A stretch of 64,000 nucleotides of DNA, from the NCBI RefSeq assembly GCF_001039355.2, contig NW_019775547.1, positions 529,637 through 593,636 of the forward strand, in the 5' to 3' direction. This document shows positions 1 through 11,539 of the stretch, one piece after another. Below the pieces are notes generated by a model, which saw nothing but the letters and a program-made list of their open reading frames with translations, searched no databases and was not told the origin of the DNA. Each line of letters starts with the position of its first letter. The stretch's first letter is position 1. The position numbers were made by a program, and so were the translations under genes. Origin of the DNA: Lingula anatina. Taxonomy: Eukaryota > Brachiopoda > Lingulata > Lingulida > Lingulidae.

Positions 1-81
1 TTAAAAATATGTGCTTTCATTTAATAGGCACGACAATCACAGAATTAAATACCAATTTGATTAATTGTTGTGATTTTTTAG

Positions 82-3000
82 CTACAAAATTGATGACCCC
101 GAGTTTCTTCAGTTGAGAAAATTACTAACCTTGCTGGTGGAAGATTTCTTCCAAAGTTTTCTACCACCAGATTTGCTACCTCTGCTGGAGCATGCACCAA
201 TAAAAAGAGTAGCTTCATTTAAAAAGTGTGTCAAGGAATTGCATGGAATAATCTATAAGAAATTGAAAGAGCACAAGGCAACTTTTAATCCAGGTAATTC
301 ATATTTTTTGCAAGTATTTTAATGTCCTTAGGCACCATTTCAAAAGTCCAGTACATTTTTTAAAAAAGTACTCCAGTATTGACTTTTAGAAATATTTGTT
401 TTGTATTATAGCACAGTATGTGCAAACAATTTACTTTCAAGTTGTGTCTGGAAAGTGAGGAGGTACATGTACATTGTGTACACGTAATACATGTATACTT
501 TGTATGACATATCCTTATATATTTATATTTCACTCATTCATTGTTGTACTTTTTCAAGTTATGTACTTTTTAAGTAGCACATGAAAATGTATACTAGTGG
601 TACTCTCTGATGTGAAGTCATCTCCCAGTGGTACTCTCTGATGTGAAGTCATCTCCCTTTCAGAATTTCTGAATGTATGCAACACTAACATTTATTTTGG
701 GGAATATGACGCACTGATTTTGTTCAACTTTGATAAATGATTCCTGTTCCTTTTGATGTACAGATGCTACTCCACGTGACCTAATGGACCAGCTGCTTTT
801 AGCACAAAAAGAGTCTGAAGAGGAGGAAGGTGAAGATACTAAGAACTTGCTGACAGACACACATGTTGTGCAGACTGTATCAGATGTGTTTTTTGGTATG
901 GATTTGAAATTTTCATAATGAGAGAAAATAGTTTTAATGGATCAACAAACTTTCTAATTACATGTTACTCTTTCACTAGGGGAAAATTTAGATATTATAT
1001 ATGTATTTTAATGTCAATTTTAGAATTTGAATAAGCAACCTGTAATTTTTATCATTGACTCTTTAATTTGTAATTTTGACTTCTTAATTTGTCAATTCGG
1101 CTGTTAATAAATAATTATATTTAGCTTTAAATTGAAAACCCATTAAGGTTTTAATAGAAATGCCATATACAAATAAATTATTATTATTATTATTATTATT
1201 ATTTTATTATTATTATTTAGCTGGAACAGAAACCTCCTCAGAAACCCTGAAATGGACACTTATGTATACAGCAGCTTATCCAGATGTTCAGGAACAGATG
1301 CACAATGAAATATTGGATGTTTTAGGTGAATGGTTAGGCTAAATGGGTAATTTTTGTATTGAAATGGAGAACATTGTACTTCAACATTACCAAAGTGTAG
1401 TTACATATGTGAATGGTAAAAAATCTGACAAAATCTCATTGCACCAAGAAATGGTTATGAATATCGATTTGGACAACTGAAATAAAGAATAAAATGTGCA
1501 AAAATTGTAAGAATTATTATCAAGATGAAGTTGACATTGGTCTTGAAGAAAAAAGTGTCAAAGAACAGGATTGAAATCATTTTCGTGGAATTTGGCTATA
1601 TTTTTTTTACAAATCAGTTTTTAAAGCAAATGTTAACCCATGCCACCAGTACATCATTTAAGAGCTACTTCTTCTGCAATAGCATGTGCCATTCAAAGTT
1701 TTAATTTTGATACATGTGCCAATTTTTTGACATATCTTTGTTTCTTTAACAGGAGACGGTGATGACCTTCTCCAAAGCAAATCCAAGTTAACATACTGCG
1801 ATGCTGTTTTGCATGAAGTTATGAGACTGAGGCCAGCGATCCCAATGTCTCTGTTTCACAAAGTCCTGCAAGATACAAAACTGGGTAAGTATACTTGCTA
1901 TCTTTCAAAACTTTTCAGTTTATCCTGTATGAGTGAGTTTAGAGTAAAAAACACATCATTTCTAAAAAGACTAAAAATGCTTTCTTCACCTTTGAGACAT
2001 TACATTTCAATTAATTTAATTAATTTTTCATCAATTGTCATTGATCATGTGACTGACTTGTCAATTTGAATTTTAAAACTTTTAATCTCAAATGTAGTGT
2101 GACATCCATGCTTTGAATGTATTCATTGTTACTTCAAGGAGAATACGATTTGCCAAAGGGAACCATTGTCACTCCAAACATATGGGGAATACACCATGAT
2201 CCCGCTTACTGGGATTCACCAGAAGAATTCAGACCAGAAAGGTTCTTGGATGAACATGGCAACATACATGTGGATTCTAAGATATGGCTTCCATTCTCCA
2301 GTGGGAAGAGAAAGTGTCTTGGGGAAGCCCTGGCCAGATCTGACATAATGATGATCATGGTGTGTACCCTTTGGATGAATGAGTTTTTTTAAATTGTAAA
2401 AACAGAATATAGGACATCTTCACCCCCCTTCCAACAATACCATCATTCTTTTTGTTACATTTATCTTTAAATAGAAATTACTTAATTACAAAAGCATGGG
2501 CAGATTTTTATGTGAGAACTGAAGAATTTTTTAACCTACATAGATACACCATATTTTAAATATCTGATCAACATTACATTAAAAAAACATCAGAATTTAA
2601 CATCATTTTGGCAAGATCATAATAACAAGTGATAGAAATGAATATTTCATTCAAAACAAAATAAATTTTAAATGGTCCATAAAATGTGCTTGGACATATT
2701 TGTACAGCACCAAGTTGCATGTTTGAATTAAATGTTATGCACTTCTAAGCAAATTATCTGAAAATAAGAAATTATTAGAAATTATAAGAAAATTATCAGA
2801 AATAAATCAAAACCATTTTTAGTGTTAAACATGAAAATTCTCAGACACAAGCCTAAAATTTTCCGTACCGTTAGCTTACGACCAACCTGGTCGAAGGCCT
2901 TCATCAGACTGACGTGAGTATACCACCTAGCGGTCAGTGAGTGTGAACAACTACTCACGTCAGTCTGATGAAGGCCTTCGGCCAGGTTGGCCGTAAGTTA

Positions 3001-3302
3001 ACGGTACGGAAAATTTTAGGCTTGTGTCTGAGAATTTTCATGTTTATCCAACTACCAAGCTAATGAACATTTTTGCTCATTTTTAGTGTTGTCTTTGGTG
3101 TTGATAAGATCCCCTTTGTCTTAATTTTGATGATCATTTACATGGTTTGACTTTTTGTTTTTTGTTTCATTAGGCTTTGTTTTACCGGGACTTCAAGGTG
3201 AGCTTTCCACCCAATGTAACAGGAGACTTCGAACCTGCAGATAAAATTCTTGACTGCCACTGTAAACCTCAGAAACTGGTTATTGAAAAGAGAAAAGGCT
3301 AA
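82..3302 (+). CDS. CYP-A: CYP2-clan cytochrome P450, 3' six exons (5' part outside window)
   Basis: Haem-thiolate monooxygenase, expected on the endoplasmic reticulum membrane; substrate unknown. Exons read 82-293, 764-895, 1221-1325, 1753-1884, 2139-2359, 3174-3302; phases join without stops and every exon has the same length as its counterpart in CYP-B. Seen motifs: I-helix AGTETS (exon at 1221, Ala codon split by the intron), K-helix EVMR (exon at 1753), FRPERF, and haem loop PFSSGKRKCLG with the Cys ligand (exon at 2139). The stop TAA is at 3300-3302. The first five exons of the family lie upstream of the window. The fold and motifs are P450 beyond doubt; the CYP2-clan call is from the AGTET and PERF/haem context, and the subfamily cannot be assigned. 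A 251-base foldback insertion sits in its last intron. Confidence 0.93.
597..657. repeat. Tandem duplication of 31 bases in a CYP-A intron
   Basis: The segment gtggtactctctgatgtgaa followed by gtcatctccc occurs twice head to tail just before the exon at 764. CYP-B has a single copy near 16275. Confidence 0.8.
1178..1218. repeat. (TTA)n microsatellite
   Basis: A TTA run forms the polypyrimidine-like tract directly before the CYP-A exon at 1221. Shorter versions occupy the same place in CYP-B and CYP-C. Confidence 0.95.
2827..3077. mobile_element. Foldback insertion in the last intron of CYP-A with 13-base target duplication
   Basis: Two 94-base arms (2827-2920 and 2952-3045) are near-perfect inverted copies around a 31-base loop, followed by a 32-base tail. 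The 13-mer catttttagtgtt occurs at 2814-2826 and again at 3078-3090, directly flanking the element. CYP-B and CYP-C introns carry an uninterrupted single-copy equivalent, so this is a real insertion. A duplication this long fits target-primed retroelements such as Penelope-like elements better than cut-and-paste transposons; the family is inferred. Confidence 0.85.
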
Positions 3303-3314
3303 ATTTACATATTA

Positions 3315-3318
<4 letters not shown>

Positions 3319-3353
<35 letters not shown>
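3319..3353. repeat. (TA)n microsatellite
   Basis: A TA dinucleotide run lies just after the CYP-A stop codon. CYP-C has a TA run at the same place and CYP-B a CA run. Confidence 0.95.
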
Positions 3354-3355
<2 letters not shown>

Positions 3356-3399
3356 TATGCCAGGACAAGAAAACCATTTTATATAAAATCCTTTTTACT

Positions 3400-4900
3400 T
3401 TTTATTAACATTAGATAATGTTTTCCATTTATATCTGAATAGAATAACCATTTAACAAATTTCAGCATCAGCAATGGATATTGGATGGAGTAACATGTTC
3501 ATACACCATGTTCCAATCTTTTATCTTTATATTTTGATAATTGTGGAAATACTTGACTAAATCTAACTTCTGCTATGGCACTTGATTAAATTGTTATTAC
3601 CATGTTGGTAACTGCATACATACATTTGTATAGTTCAAGAACTTAAAGTATAAATGTCAAGACAATATGTATATGGTGGAGCTGTACATGAAAGAGCTTG
3701 CACCAAAGAAGCAATTGACTACAAATGTGAATGCTTCTGTGCTGAGCTTAAGACATATATTTTAAACTATATATAGTCTTTCATTTAGTGGATTCTTTTG
3801 CAATGCTTACACTTTTTTAAATTAAGACACTCTGCTTACATTCCATTTTACTAAGAAAACAACTCCTATGTCAGTACATTAAATTATGTACACAATACCA
3901 CATGTTTACCAGTTTTTCTTTTATCCCTCCCACTGTGACACTGGGGGTCTTGGAGTAACATGCCAAGTAATGACAGTTCACAGAATCCATTTAATTTTTT
4001 TTACATTAACAAATATTTTAGTGCAATTTTACCTTTGGCCATATATAATTCACTTAAGTGGCATTAAAACTTTGATTATCATGTAAGTACCAATAAAAAA
4101 TAACAGGACGAATCATGTGCAAACATAAACACATATAGAAATAGAATTCATTGTAAAAATCAGTGACATCATATACCTTCAAGAGTTCTGGAATGAGATT
4201 TATAACTTTGGACAGTATACATAATTAATCACATCTTTAATGTGTACTGCTAGGGCTGCTTTACATGATCTTGGAAAATTTTTGATATGCAGGCCTGTAA
4301 CCAGGGGAGGTTCAGGGGTTTTGAAAGAACCACCCCTTTTGCTGGGAAAAGGTCCACTCTGGGTAAAATTTGATCTAGGTGCATGAAGTTTTTATGGAAA
4401 AAGATCCACTTTTTCAGAAAAAGAACCCCCTTTTGAAATTGCTGGCTACCTGCCTGATATGTGATATGTATTAATAAGAATACCAATATATATATGTATA
4501 CAATTTTTATAATATGTAAAAGTTCGGAATTATGCCTCTGTTTTTTAATGATTTATAATACATTCAAAAAAGTACAGTTCAAATCTAATAATCTCCCAAG
4601 TGTGTTGTAACCCTTTATTATCATCCAGACACCGAAAATGAAGTTTTTCTGCACCTAATTATTCAATAATGCATCTATCTTTGTGCTGATGAAAACAATA
4701 AAAAAACGAAAATATACAAAATCGGCTTTTATATTTCTCCTTGCATTGTAAAAGCGTAGGAATTTCAAGGCTTTAATCGCCAATTTAACACTTTTTTATT
4801 CTGAGGTGAAATAGCAATTGGTATGGGGCGTAACTTCATCCCTGAACAAGATTTATCACGAAAATCGGCAGAGTTGACCATGAGTGTATAAACTTAGTTG
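3400..4900 (+). repeat. Duplicated P450 3' flank, copy A
   Basis: This non-coding stretch aligns by eye with 18590-20170, 21499-22865 and 30125-31216. Shared landmarks include ggatattggatggagtaac, caagacaatacatggtgga-type text and a block ending tatggggcgtaacttc. It probably holds the 3' UTR of CYP-A and downstream DNA. No ORF is conserved across copies, so no protein is called. Confidence 0.85.
4290..4456. mobile_element. MITE-like element, 167 bases, copy 1
   Basis: The element begins caggcctgtaacc and ends ggctacctgcctg, which are imperfect terminal inverted repeats. The 5-mer atatg flanks it on both sides (4285-4289 and 4457-4461). The interior matches the element at 19426-19593. The copy is absent at this site in the other P450 3' flanks. 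Confidence 0.85.
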
Positions 4901-5423
4901 ATCATTAAAAAATTGTTTTATGTAAAAAAGTGTTAAAATAGAACTAAACCCATTTCAGTACAGTTCTGTCTTGTTTACATTTTGGCAATTTCAAGGTGTG
5001 ACTTTGAAGTTTCATAGTCCCCAAGACCTTTGCTAGTCACATTTTCTGAATATTCACGAAACTTCTATTTTATCATTAAAAATTGATCGTCATTATGCTG
5101 TTAGTGCCATAGTGCCCATTAAAGGAAAACCATGTCACTCACTCTTTTCAAATTTACAGGAAAAAACATGGGCCTTAAATGCAGCTTCCTTTGGAAAAGT
5201 AGACTGTTTAGTTAATTTTTCTGGAAGTTATACATTTTTTTGTGAAAATTTGATTTTTCGTATATTTCAAATTGGCATTTTCTAGATGTGACTTTTCACT
5301 CCCATCCACCAGGAGCCCTGTACTGTTACTTTGTAACATTTTCTGTATTTTTTTAACTTACAAAAATGATTCTTAGGATTGACATACAGCCCAAATTAGA
5401 AAAACAGCTCTAATGAATTAATG

Positions 5424-5775
5424 GTCAGAGGTAAATGTACGTTAAATTGGTTAGAATCATGTTATTATTATACGTTATTCATAGTTCTTCTCAGTATTAT
5501 ACCTGCATAGCATAGGCTCTGATATTGAGCGATAGAAACCATATAATACACCGTAAGGTAAGTTGTTAAATCACGCATGCTTGTCACCTTGATCTTGATC
5601 TAAATGTAGATCTTGCATGATAAACTTGATAAGCATTTGATTTGCATTGTGGTAGACTAATGGTTAGTTAAAGTATTTTTTGTGGTTTTTAGAAACATTG
5701 GCTGTTCAAGTTGACAGCCAAACTATGGTTAATATCGTTCATTTGCACCATTGAGCTTGTTACACAGTAGGGGAG
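5424..5775 (+). promoter_or_regulatory. Orphan copy of the P450 proximal 5' flank
   Basis: This segment aligns with the DNA upstream of CYP-B (about 12304-12650) and CYP-C (about 24143-24455). Shared pieces include ggtcagaggta, cagtattatacctg, ttaaatcacgcatgc, ttgcattgtggt, tagaaacattggctg and caagttgacag. No P450 exon follows; the collagen-EGF gene begins about 200 bases downstream. Promoter activity is inferred from position only. Confidence 0.7.
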
Positions 5776-5977
5776 ACCGGAGCTATACGTACAACTGTAC
5801 TTGGACCCCCGAGTTAAGTTGGCCCTCCCATCAATATATGACAAAGTAACTATGGGGTAAAAGAATTGATCACATCATTTTGTAAAGTGACCGTACTTAG
5901 TATCCAATAGTGCTAAGAAATCGTTGCCAGTGAGTCCAAATGAAATAATTAAGCATCTTAAAGTAACTTAATTAAAG

Positions 5978-7916
5978 AGACTTGATGGGGGGCCAACAAA
6001 CCCCACGGGTCCACAAGGCATAACTGGATCTACAGGATCTACAGGGGCCAAGGGGGACAAGGGCGAGCAGGGAGTGAAGGGATCAAAAGGCGACAGAGGT
6101 GCAACTGGTATTCAGGGCATTATAGGTCCAACGGGCGCCAAAGGCGACACAGGTGTTCAAGGACTGCAAGGATTAAAGGGTGATATGGGAGTAGCGGGGC
6201 CCATGCCACCTATGGGTCCTCCAGGAAATAAGGGTTAGTGCGTATTTGAAGGTGTAAATATTAATAAAAAAGTTTTTCGGCCCTTTTTTATAACCATAGT
6301 TTTAATAAGTTTCAAACATAATGATCAATTTTTTTCAATGATCATTTGAAAATCATCATTATTAAGATAACAAAAATTTTTAATGCGCACACCACAGTGG
6401 AAATCCTATCTTACAATTTTTATTTAATTTTTCAGGGGTGGACGAATGCCAGACGAATAAAGGAGGGTGCAGTCACACCTGTATGAACTCCTACCTGTCC
6501 TATCGCTGTGTATGTGACGCCGGATATCAGCTGAACGAGGACAAGTATTCTTGTGCCGGTGAGGGAAATCCTATTATCAATCATAATTTTTTAGGTCAAT
6601 ATAACATAAAAAATTCTTGTTCGGCTTGTGCATATTTACATTTCGAGTGTGCTATTTTTATACATAAAAAGGTCATGGCAAAATAGCGTCTGCTGAAACT
6701 TTTAAAAGCTGCTATCAAAAAGAAAAACTGCATTTTCCATTGACATAAATTTACATGGATTTGAATATTACCAGCGCCACCTTTTTTTCTACCACCTGAT
6801 GTTGTCGTTATTGATGTTTTTTCAATCATTTTAGACGTGGACGAGTGTAGCAATGACAATGGCGGCTGTGACCAGTTGTGTTACGACGCAGTAGGCACCT
6901 ACGTCTGCGCGTGCCGGGCTGGGTTCAGACTGAGCCCCGACAGACACAGCTGTGAAGGTACTATTACTAAATAATGTATTATTAAGAAAGAGGTTTGCAA
7001 GCAAATAATAATAATAACAGATCAATAATTATAAGAAAAAATAGAAATCAAAATAAATGAATATAGTTTATGTCAGCCATGGCTGGATCTGTATCGTTGA
7101 ATGTATTACATAGTCCGAATGCTGTATTGAAAAGCTGTGTCCGTAAGTGATTTCAAGAACTTGTTGTATTTTATATGTTCTATCTCAGATGTTGATGAGT
7201 GTGCTGTCAATAATGGCGGGTGTAATTCAACACAAAAATGTGTTAACACTTTGGGGAGCCGAAGTTGCGTGATGACCATTTCGTCGTCTGTTGACTCCTT
7301 GGCACAATCGCTGCAGCTGAAGGTCACAGGTAAGTAATCTTTCGAAATATCTCATTCTCCACCGTCTACAAAATCATACTTATTCATGAGTTTCAACATA
7401 CCAAGCAGCCACTCCTCATAAAAATGATTTGATGGACAGTCTTGATTCCATGTAAGGTAAATATAGAATACCAATCTGTTATTAAATCAAACTGCTACAA
7501 CAGCCCTACACTGGAAAAGAATATTAAATCGCCTCAAATGGCCCTCAGGTGTTGTACAACAGAAACAAAAGGAAAATCTTTTCTATGTAGTAGTACACTG
7601 ATTTTGTACTCTTGTTCCAGAATTTACGACACTCTCGGAAACCATGTCTCAGGTTGTGAAGGACCAGACGGCCGCTCAATCGTCTGCTCAGACCGGCAAC
7701 TGTGGCTATGATGCTACACTAGTGAATGGTTACCTCATCATGGGCATTATTATATGGCTGATTGTGGTCACCTTAGTTCTACTGGGACTTGTTATATATT
7801 TGATTTATAAGAGGGGAAGAGGCAAGAAATGGGAGAAAACGCAGGAAAAACTCTCGAGAAAATATTCATATTCCAGGAATTCGCCTTCGATGTTTTCTGC
7901 AGTGAAAGCATATTAA
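5978..7916 (+). CDS. Collagen-EGF transmembrane protein, 5' end unresolved
   Basis: Five exons chain in phase 1: about 5978-6233 (collagen), 6436-6558, 6835-6957, 7189-7329 and 7621-7916. The first encodes roughly 25 Gly-X-Y triplets with two interruptions (GPTN and GPMPPM). Exons two and three are typical 123-base calcium-binding EGF modules opening GVDEC and DVDEC; the third EGF is truncated to four cysteines and runs into a Ser/Gln-rich stalk. The last exon carries a transmembrane helix ([20 protein letters not shown]), then a basic, Lys/Arg/Ser-rich tail of about 45 residues ending KAY and TAA. A single-pass, extracellular-collagen membrane protein is inferred. An in-frame TAA at 5969-5971 and the weak acceptor near 5977 leave the true start unknown; no signal peptide was found. 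A possible AATAAA lies at 8509. I do not recognise an exact orthologue. Confidence 0.85.
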
Positions 7917-9226
7917 TTGAAGGGTTGGCAGACATTGTATTTTAAACACGTAAGCAGTATGAACGTCCTCTTCGGATATTTTTCAATATTGAATTTACTT
8001 AGGTTGCTTAATTGGTTAAATGCAAAAACGCGTTTTAAGTTTTGTGAAGTATTAAAAAGCAATTTACATGTAGTTAAAATTAATGTCTTTCAACGTGATT
8101 AATGTGCATGTAATGCCCTCCTTAGACTGATATACTAAATTGCGATAAATTTATTATCAATTTTGATAAGTTATTTATTGTTTATTGACTATTCCGTCCA
8201 TTCCTGCTAAATGTATACTGTAATATGGTGTTTACTTTTTTTTTTACATTTCATTTAACTTATTTTTACGATTGATATTTCTCGTTTTGCGTCAAATATG
8301 GATATTTGGATAATATGTGCATCGGTAGAAATTTGCTGTGATTTTTGTTTTATCTGTGATTTTGCTCACATTGAGTCACATTTTCATATTTATTGTACAG
8401 TTGATTTGCTTACACACCTAGTTCGATTTTTGAACTCTTTGACGAGTGCTATATTTTTGTGTCACAGCGTGCTGCGAATTCATGATCATGATGTAAAAAA
8501 TGTCACTGAAATAAAGATGCTATTTTCACAAATATATATATATTTATTTCATTTATCAGTCAGCAAAATAGGAAAAAAACTGATGAAAAATGATTTGGAA
8601 AAAAAATTCCATATTAAATGTCAAGTCTGTATTATTTCTTATCATCTCAATTTGATTAAAAGACAGGACCTGAAAATGTGATTTATGTATATCCTCAGAA
8701 TATAGATATTGTTGCCATTAAAAATGGTGTTTAAGGTTGCATAAGAATTTTTCACTTTTGCATTTATCTGTTCAAATTGAAGTATTCATTTGAGGATAGG
8801 TCACCAAATACAAATCAATTAACGGTAGTAAAAATCAGAATCTGTCAAAAATGGACCAGTCCTTTATCAAGAATTATGAGAAAATCGTAACCATGAGAAC
8901 AAACGAATTGGTTCCATTTTGCTTTAGAACAAGAAAATTATATGTAAAATTTCTGAAAAAGCAGGATTGTAAATTTATACAAATTTAATCTATATCTGAT
9001 GGTGGAAACATTAAGATATTTACTTTTAGTTTTGATAACAGCTTAAATGCTCATATTCCATTATTTACAAAATACTGTATACATATTTTTTATTGTTTTT
9101 ACAACTAATTCAATAATAGAGAACTTCAGCTACCACAAAAACACATTATTTGCATATCAGTTCCCTTTATCATTACTATTATCGGTAATTTTATAATAAA
9201 ACGGAAAACGACGAATTTGAAAAGTA
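7917..9226. other. 3' UTR of the collagen-EGF gene and unexplained AT-rich DNA
   Basis: AATAAA at 8509-8514 is a candidate poly(A) signal for the gene ending at 7916. No splice-supported or repeat-supported coding signal was seen in the rest. Confidence 0.5.
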
Positions 9227-9531
9227 TTAATTCAGTTTTCGTGTAATAGGTGCACGAAGAAGCGTGGGGTTCATGGGTGTAAAACAAAGGCTAGGCGTAA
9301 TAGGCGCATGTTGTGCAGAATCTGGCTGAGCTTCTGAAAAGAGAAAATAATGTTTAAAACTTAAGACTAAACGGAAAGACTTAACATACAGATAATGCAT
9401 GTAATAACACAGAGGAGCGGATATATATATAATAGAATTGGCGTGATGATATAAATATTTGAGACCTCTTGCTGTAGCAAGAAACATTGATAACACAACT
9501 CGTTCCATTTGGGGCGGTGGAGTTATTTCCC
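9227..9531 (-). CDS. Possible terminal exons of an unknown minus-strand gene
   Basis: Two potential exons (9466-9531 and 9227-9333) join in frame through a donor reading gag|gtctca and an acceptor reading cttttcag|aagc. The joined peptide runs EITPPPQMERVVLSMFLATA, then a Pro/Thr-rich tail with APITPS and APITRKLN, ending in TAA. It resembles no family I know. The intron would be 132 bases and no convincing upstream exon was found, so this could be chance. Treat as a weak hypothesis. Confidence 0.2.
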
Positions 9532-10053
9532 CTGTACCACATCCATTAATATATTTGCATTTCAGAGAAGCTCAAAAGTTCACATTTACATATTCTCTTC
9601 GAAGAATATAGGAAATGCAGTGCACCTATATTTTACCTTCCGCCTGTACAATATCAACAAAAGTGATAATTTATTTCTCAAAGTAGCGCTACATACACAA
9701 AAGTTTCAACTGAACAAATTACATATAAAAACTCGAATAATAAAAATTTTAAAATAAAAATCAATAAAAGAGGAATGACGCCTTAAAAAGACAGAATCAA
9801 TCATACATTTGGGGTCCCAAAGCACTATAAGTTACGAACCAATAAATTCAACCATTCTGAATGACACACATGTACATATACAAGGACTCGTAGCAAAAAT
9901 ATTTGTCGTAAATATTCTTTCATTCGTCTGCGCCATTAGTATTTAATAACAGTAATTATTGGAGAAAAAGTCATACTCACAGACATGTTCGTATTTGCTT
10001 CTGCATTACATAGGTCTTATAAAAGCTCGTCCTCGGGACTGCAACACACACAC

Positions 10054-10584
10054 CAGGGCCGTAGCCTGAGCAAAATGCCAAGGGGGCAGTAACGGACACG
10101 AGGGGGCAAAGCCCCCGACGGGGGAGGGTGTGGGAGGGTGTGGGAGGGGGTGTCCCCCTCCCACGGTGTGGAAAATTTAAAAAAAAGTATGTATAATACT
10201 GCATTCTGGTGCATTTTCACTGTTTAAAAGTCAGGGTAAACAATAACCTGATAACAGCCTGGGGGATAGCTCCCTAAGGGAGGGTGAGCTTTTTGGCATG
10301 ACACTGAGTTGGCTAAAAACAGTACACCTTTGTAAACAGATTGTTGAATGATTGTCTAGTGGCCATGAGTGCATTTTCTCACAGAATTGATACCAACTTT
10401 GCAATTTTTTTTTTACCTTTGCGATTGTTTNNNNNNNNNNNNNNNNNNNNNNNNNNNNNNNNNNNNNNNNNNNNNNNNNNNNNNNNNNNNNNNNNNNNNN
10501 NNNNNNNNNNNNNNNNNNNNNNNNNNNNATTTTTTTTTTTCAAAAATTTATACCAATTTTTCAATTTTTTTTTTTTTTTCCTTT

Positions 10585-10616
<32 letters not shown>

Positions 10617-10683
10617 GGCCTCAAATCCCAGGGGGGGCAGCTGCCCCCCCCCCCCCCCGCCCCCCCCGGAGGCTACGGCCCTG
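10054..10683. mobile_element. Inverted-repeat element spanning the assembly gap
   Basis: The left end cagggccgtagcct (10054-10067) is the exact reverse complement of the right end aggctacggccctg (10670-10683). Both ends are flanked by cacac. The interior contains G/C homopolymers, a 98-base run of N and long T tracts, so its length is uncertain. The termini resemble those of the 168-base element at 19426. Confidence 0.75.
10431..10528. other. Assembly gap (98 N)
   Basis: A run of unknown bases flanked by T homopolymers. No sequence claim can be made here, and reading frames crossing it are artefacts. Confidence 1.
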
Positions 10684-10999
10684 CACACTGTGTGCCTAGT
10701 AGTCTATTAATACCAGACCGTGTCCAACTGCCAAGTGAGCGTTTGGGAAGACAGCTCACACTGCGATGTGCAACTTATTTCTTATGCAAATTAGTCATCA
10801 AAACGCCAGAAGTGTCAACTGGGATGTGACAATGGGGTTACGTGGTAAATGACTGTGGTTTTTATTCAGCATGGAGTTTTTAAAAATACACATACCAGGT
10901 AGGCCTACATTGTAACGTACGTACCGTACCAAATGATAGGCCTAACGTTATCTTAATATCATTCTGTACAATAAGCAGAATGGTCTGCGTACCTAAACG

Positions 11000-11075
11000 T
11001 AACATCAGGTACAGGTACAGGTACCGGTACAGAGGTTTAAGTCCAGGTCTGGACCTGAACCTGTACCTGAACCAG
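11000..11075. repeat. CAGGTA/TACCTG tandem and inverted repeat
   Basis: Several caggta units at 11006-11033 face tacctg/acctga units at 11050-11072 around the near-palindrome gtccaggtctggac. The stretch could fold as a hairpin. Confidence 0.75.
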
Positions 11076-11389
11076 TGTTCGGGTGTCCCATGGAGGACCG
11101 AAGGCCCAATAGCGAGCGGTAGAGCCGCGAGCTTCCTGGGGGAGGGGGGTTCGAGGCATGATCCCCCAGGAAATTTTGAAATTTTTAACCATTTTAAACG
11201 CCATTTTCGGCATTTTGAGAGGCATATAATTGTTCATAAAGGTAAGTTTATTTTACGACAGCGTAAATGTGTTGATATGTTGGACGTTCCGCCGCTGCAC
11301 TGGTAACATTACAGAGGTTGCACCGTGCGTTCTGGCCCCCTAGCTAACGGCTTAGCGATTCCTATCAGTCTGCGAAGGATAGGCCTACC

Positions 11390-11525
11390 TATGGAAGCCG
11401 TCTGGTGTCATGTTAAAAAAATTATTATCTCGCAATTTTGAGGTAGTATTTGAAATTTGGACAAAAAAATATTATCTCGAAATTTCCAGATAATTTTTTT
11501 AACATGACACCAGTCGGCTTCCATA
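11390..11525. mobile_element. Foldback MITE-like element, 136 bases
   Basis: The left arm starts tatggaagccgtctggtgtc and continues atgttaaaaaaattat; the right arm is its near-exact reverse complement, ending cttccata. The 6-mer cctacc flanks it on both sides (11384-11389 and 11526-11531). It lacks coding capacity. Confidence 0.8.
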
Positions 11526-11539
11526 CCTACCGGCAGGGC

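Noticed and set aside
2952-3010. Hammerhead-like ctgatgaaggccttcggcc in the CYP-A foldback
   Set aside because: ctgatga is followed by a possible stem II, but agg stands where GAAA should be and no stem III fits; too incomplete to call.
4250-4486. 78-codon minus-strand open frame
   Set aside because: It lies within the 167-base MITE and its flanks and is not preserved as a gene in copy 2.
7106-7327. Minus-strand frame opposite the third EGF exon
   Set aside because: The plus-strand EGF exon with correct phases explains the sequence.
8298-8681. 127-codon plus-strand open frame after the collagen-EGF gene
   Set aside because: It falls in the probable 3' UTR, spans the likely poly(A) signal and has AT-biased composition with no recognisable motif.
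10341-10829. Open frames running across the N gap on both strands
   Set aside because: They consist of unknown bases and T/G/C homopolymers inside a repeat element; no real protein can be read.
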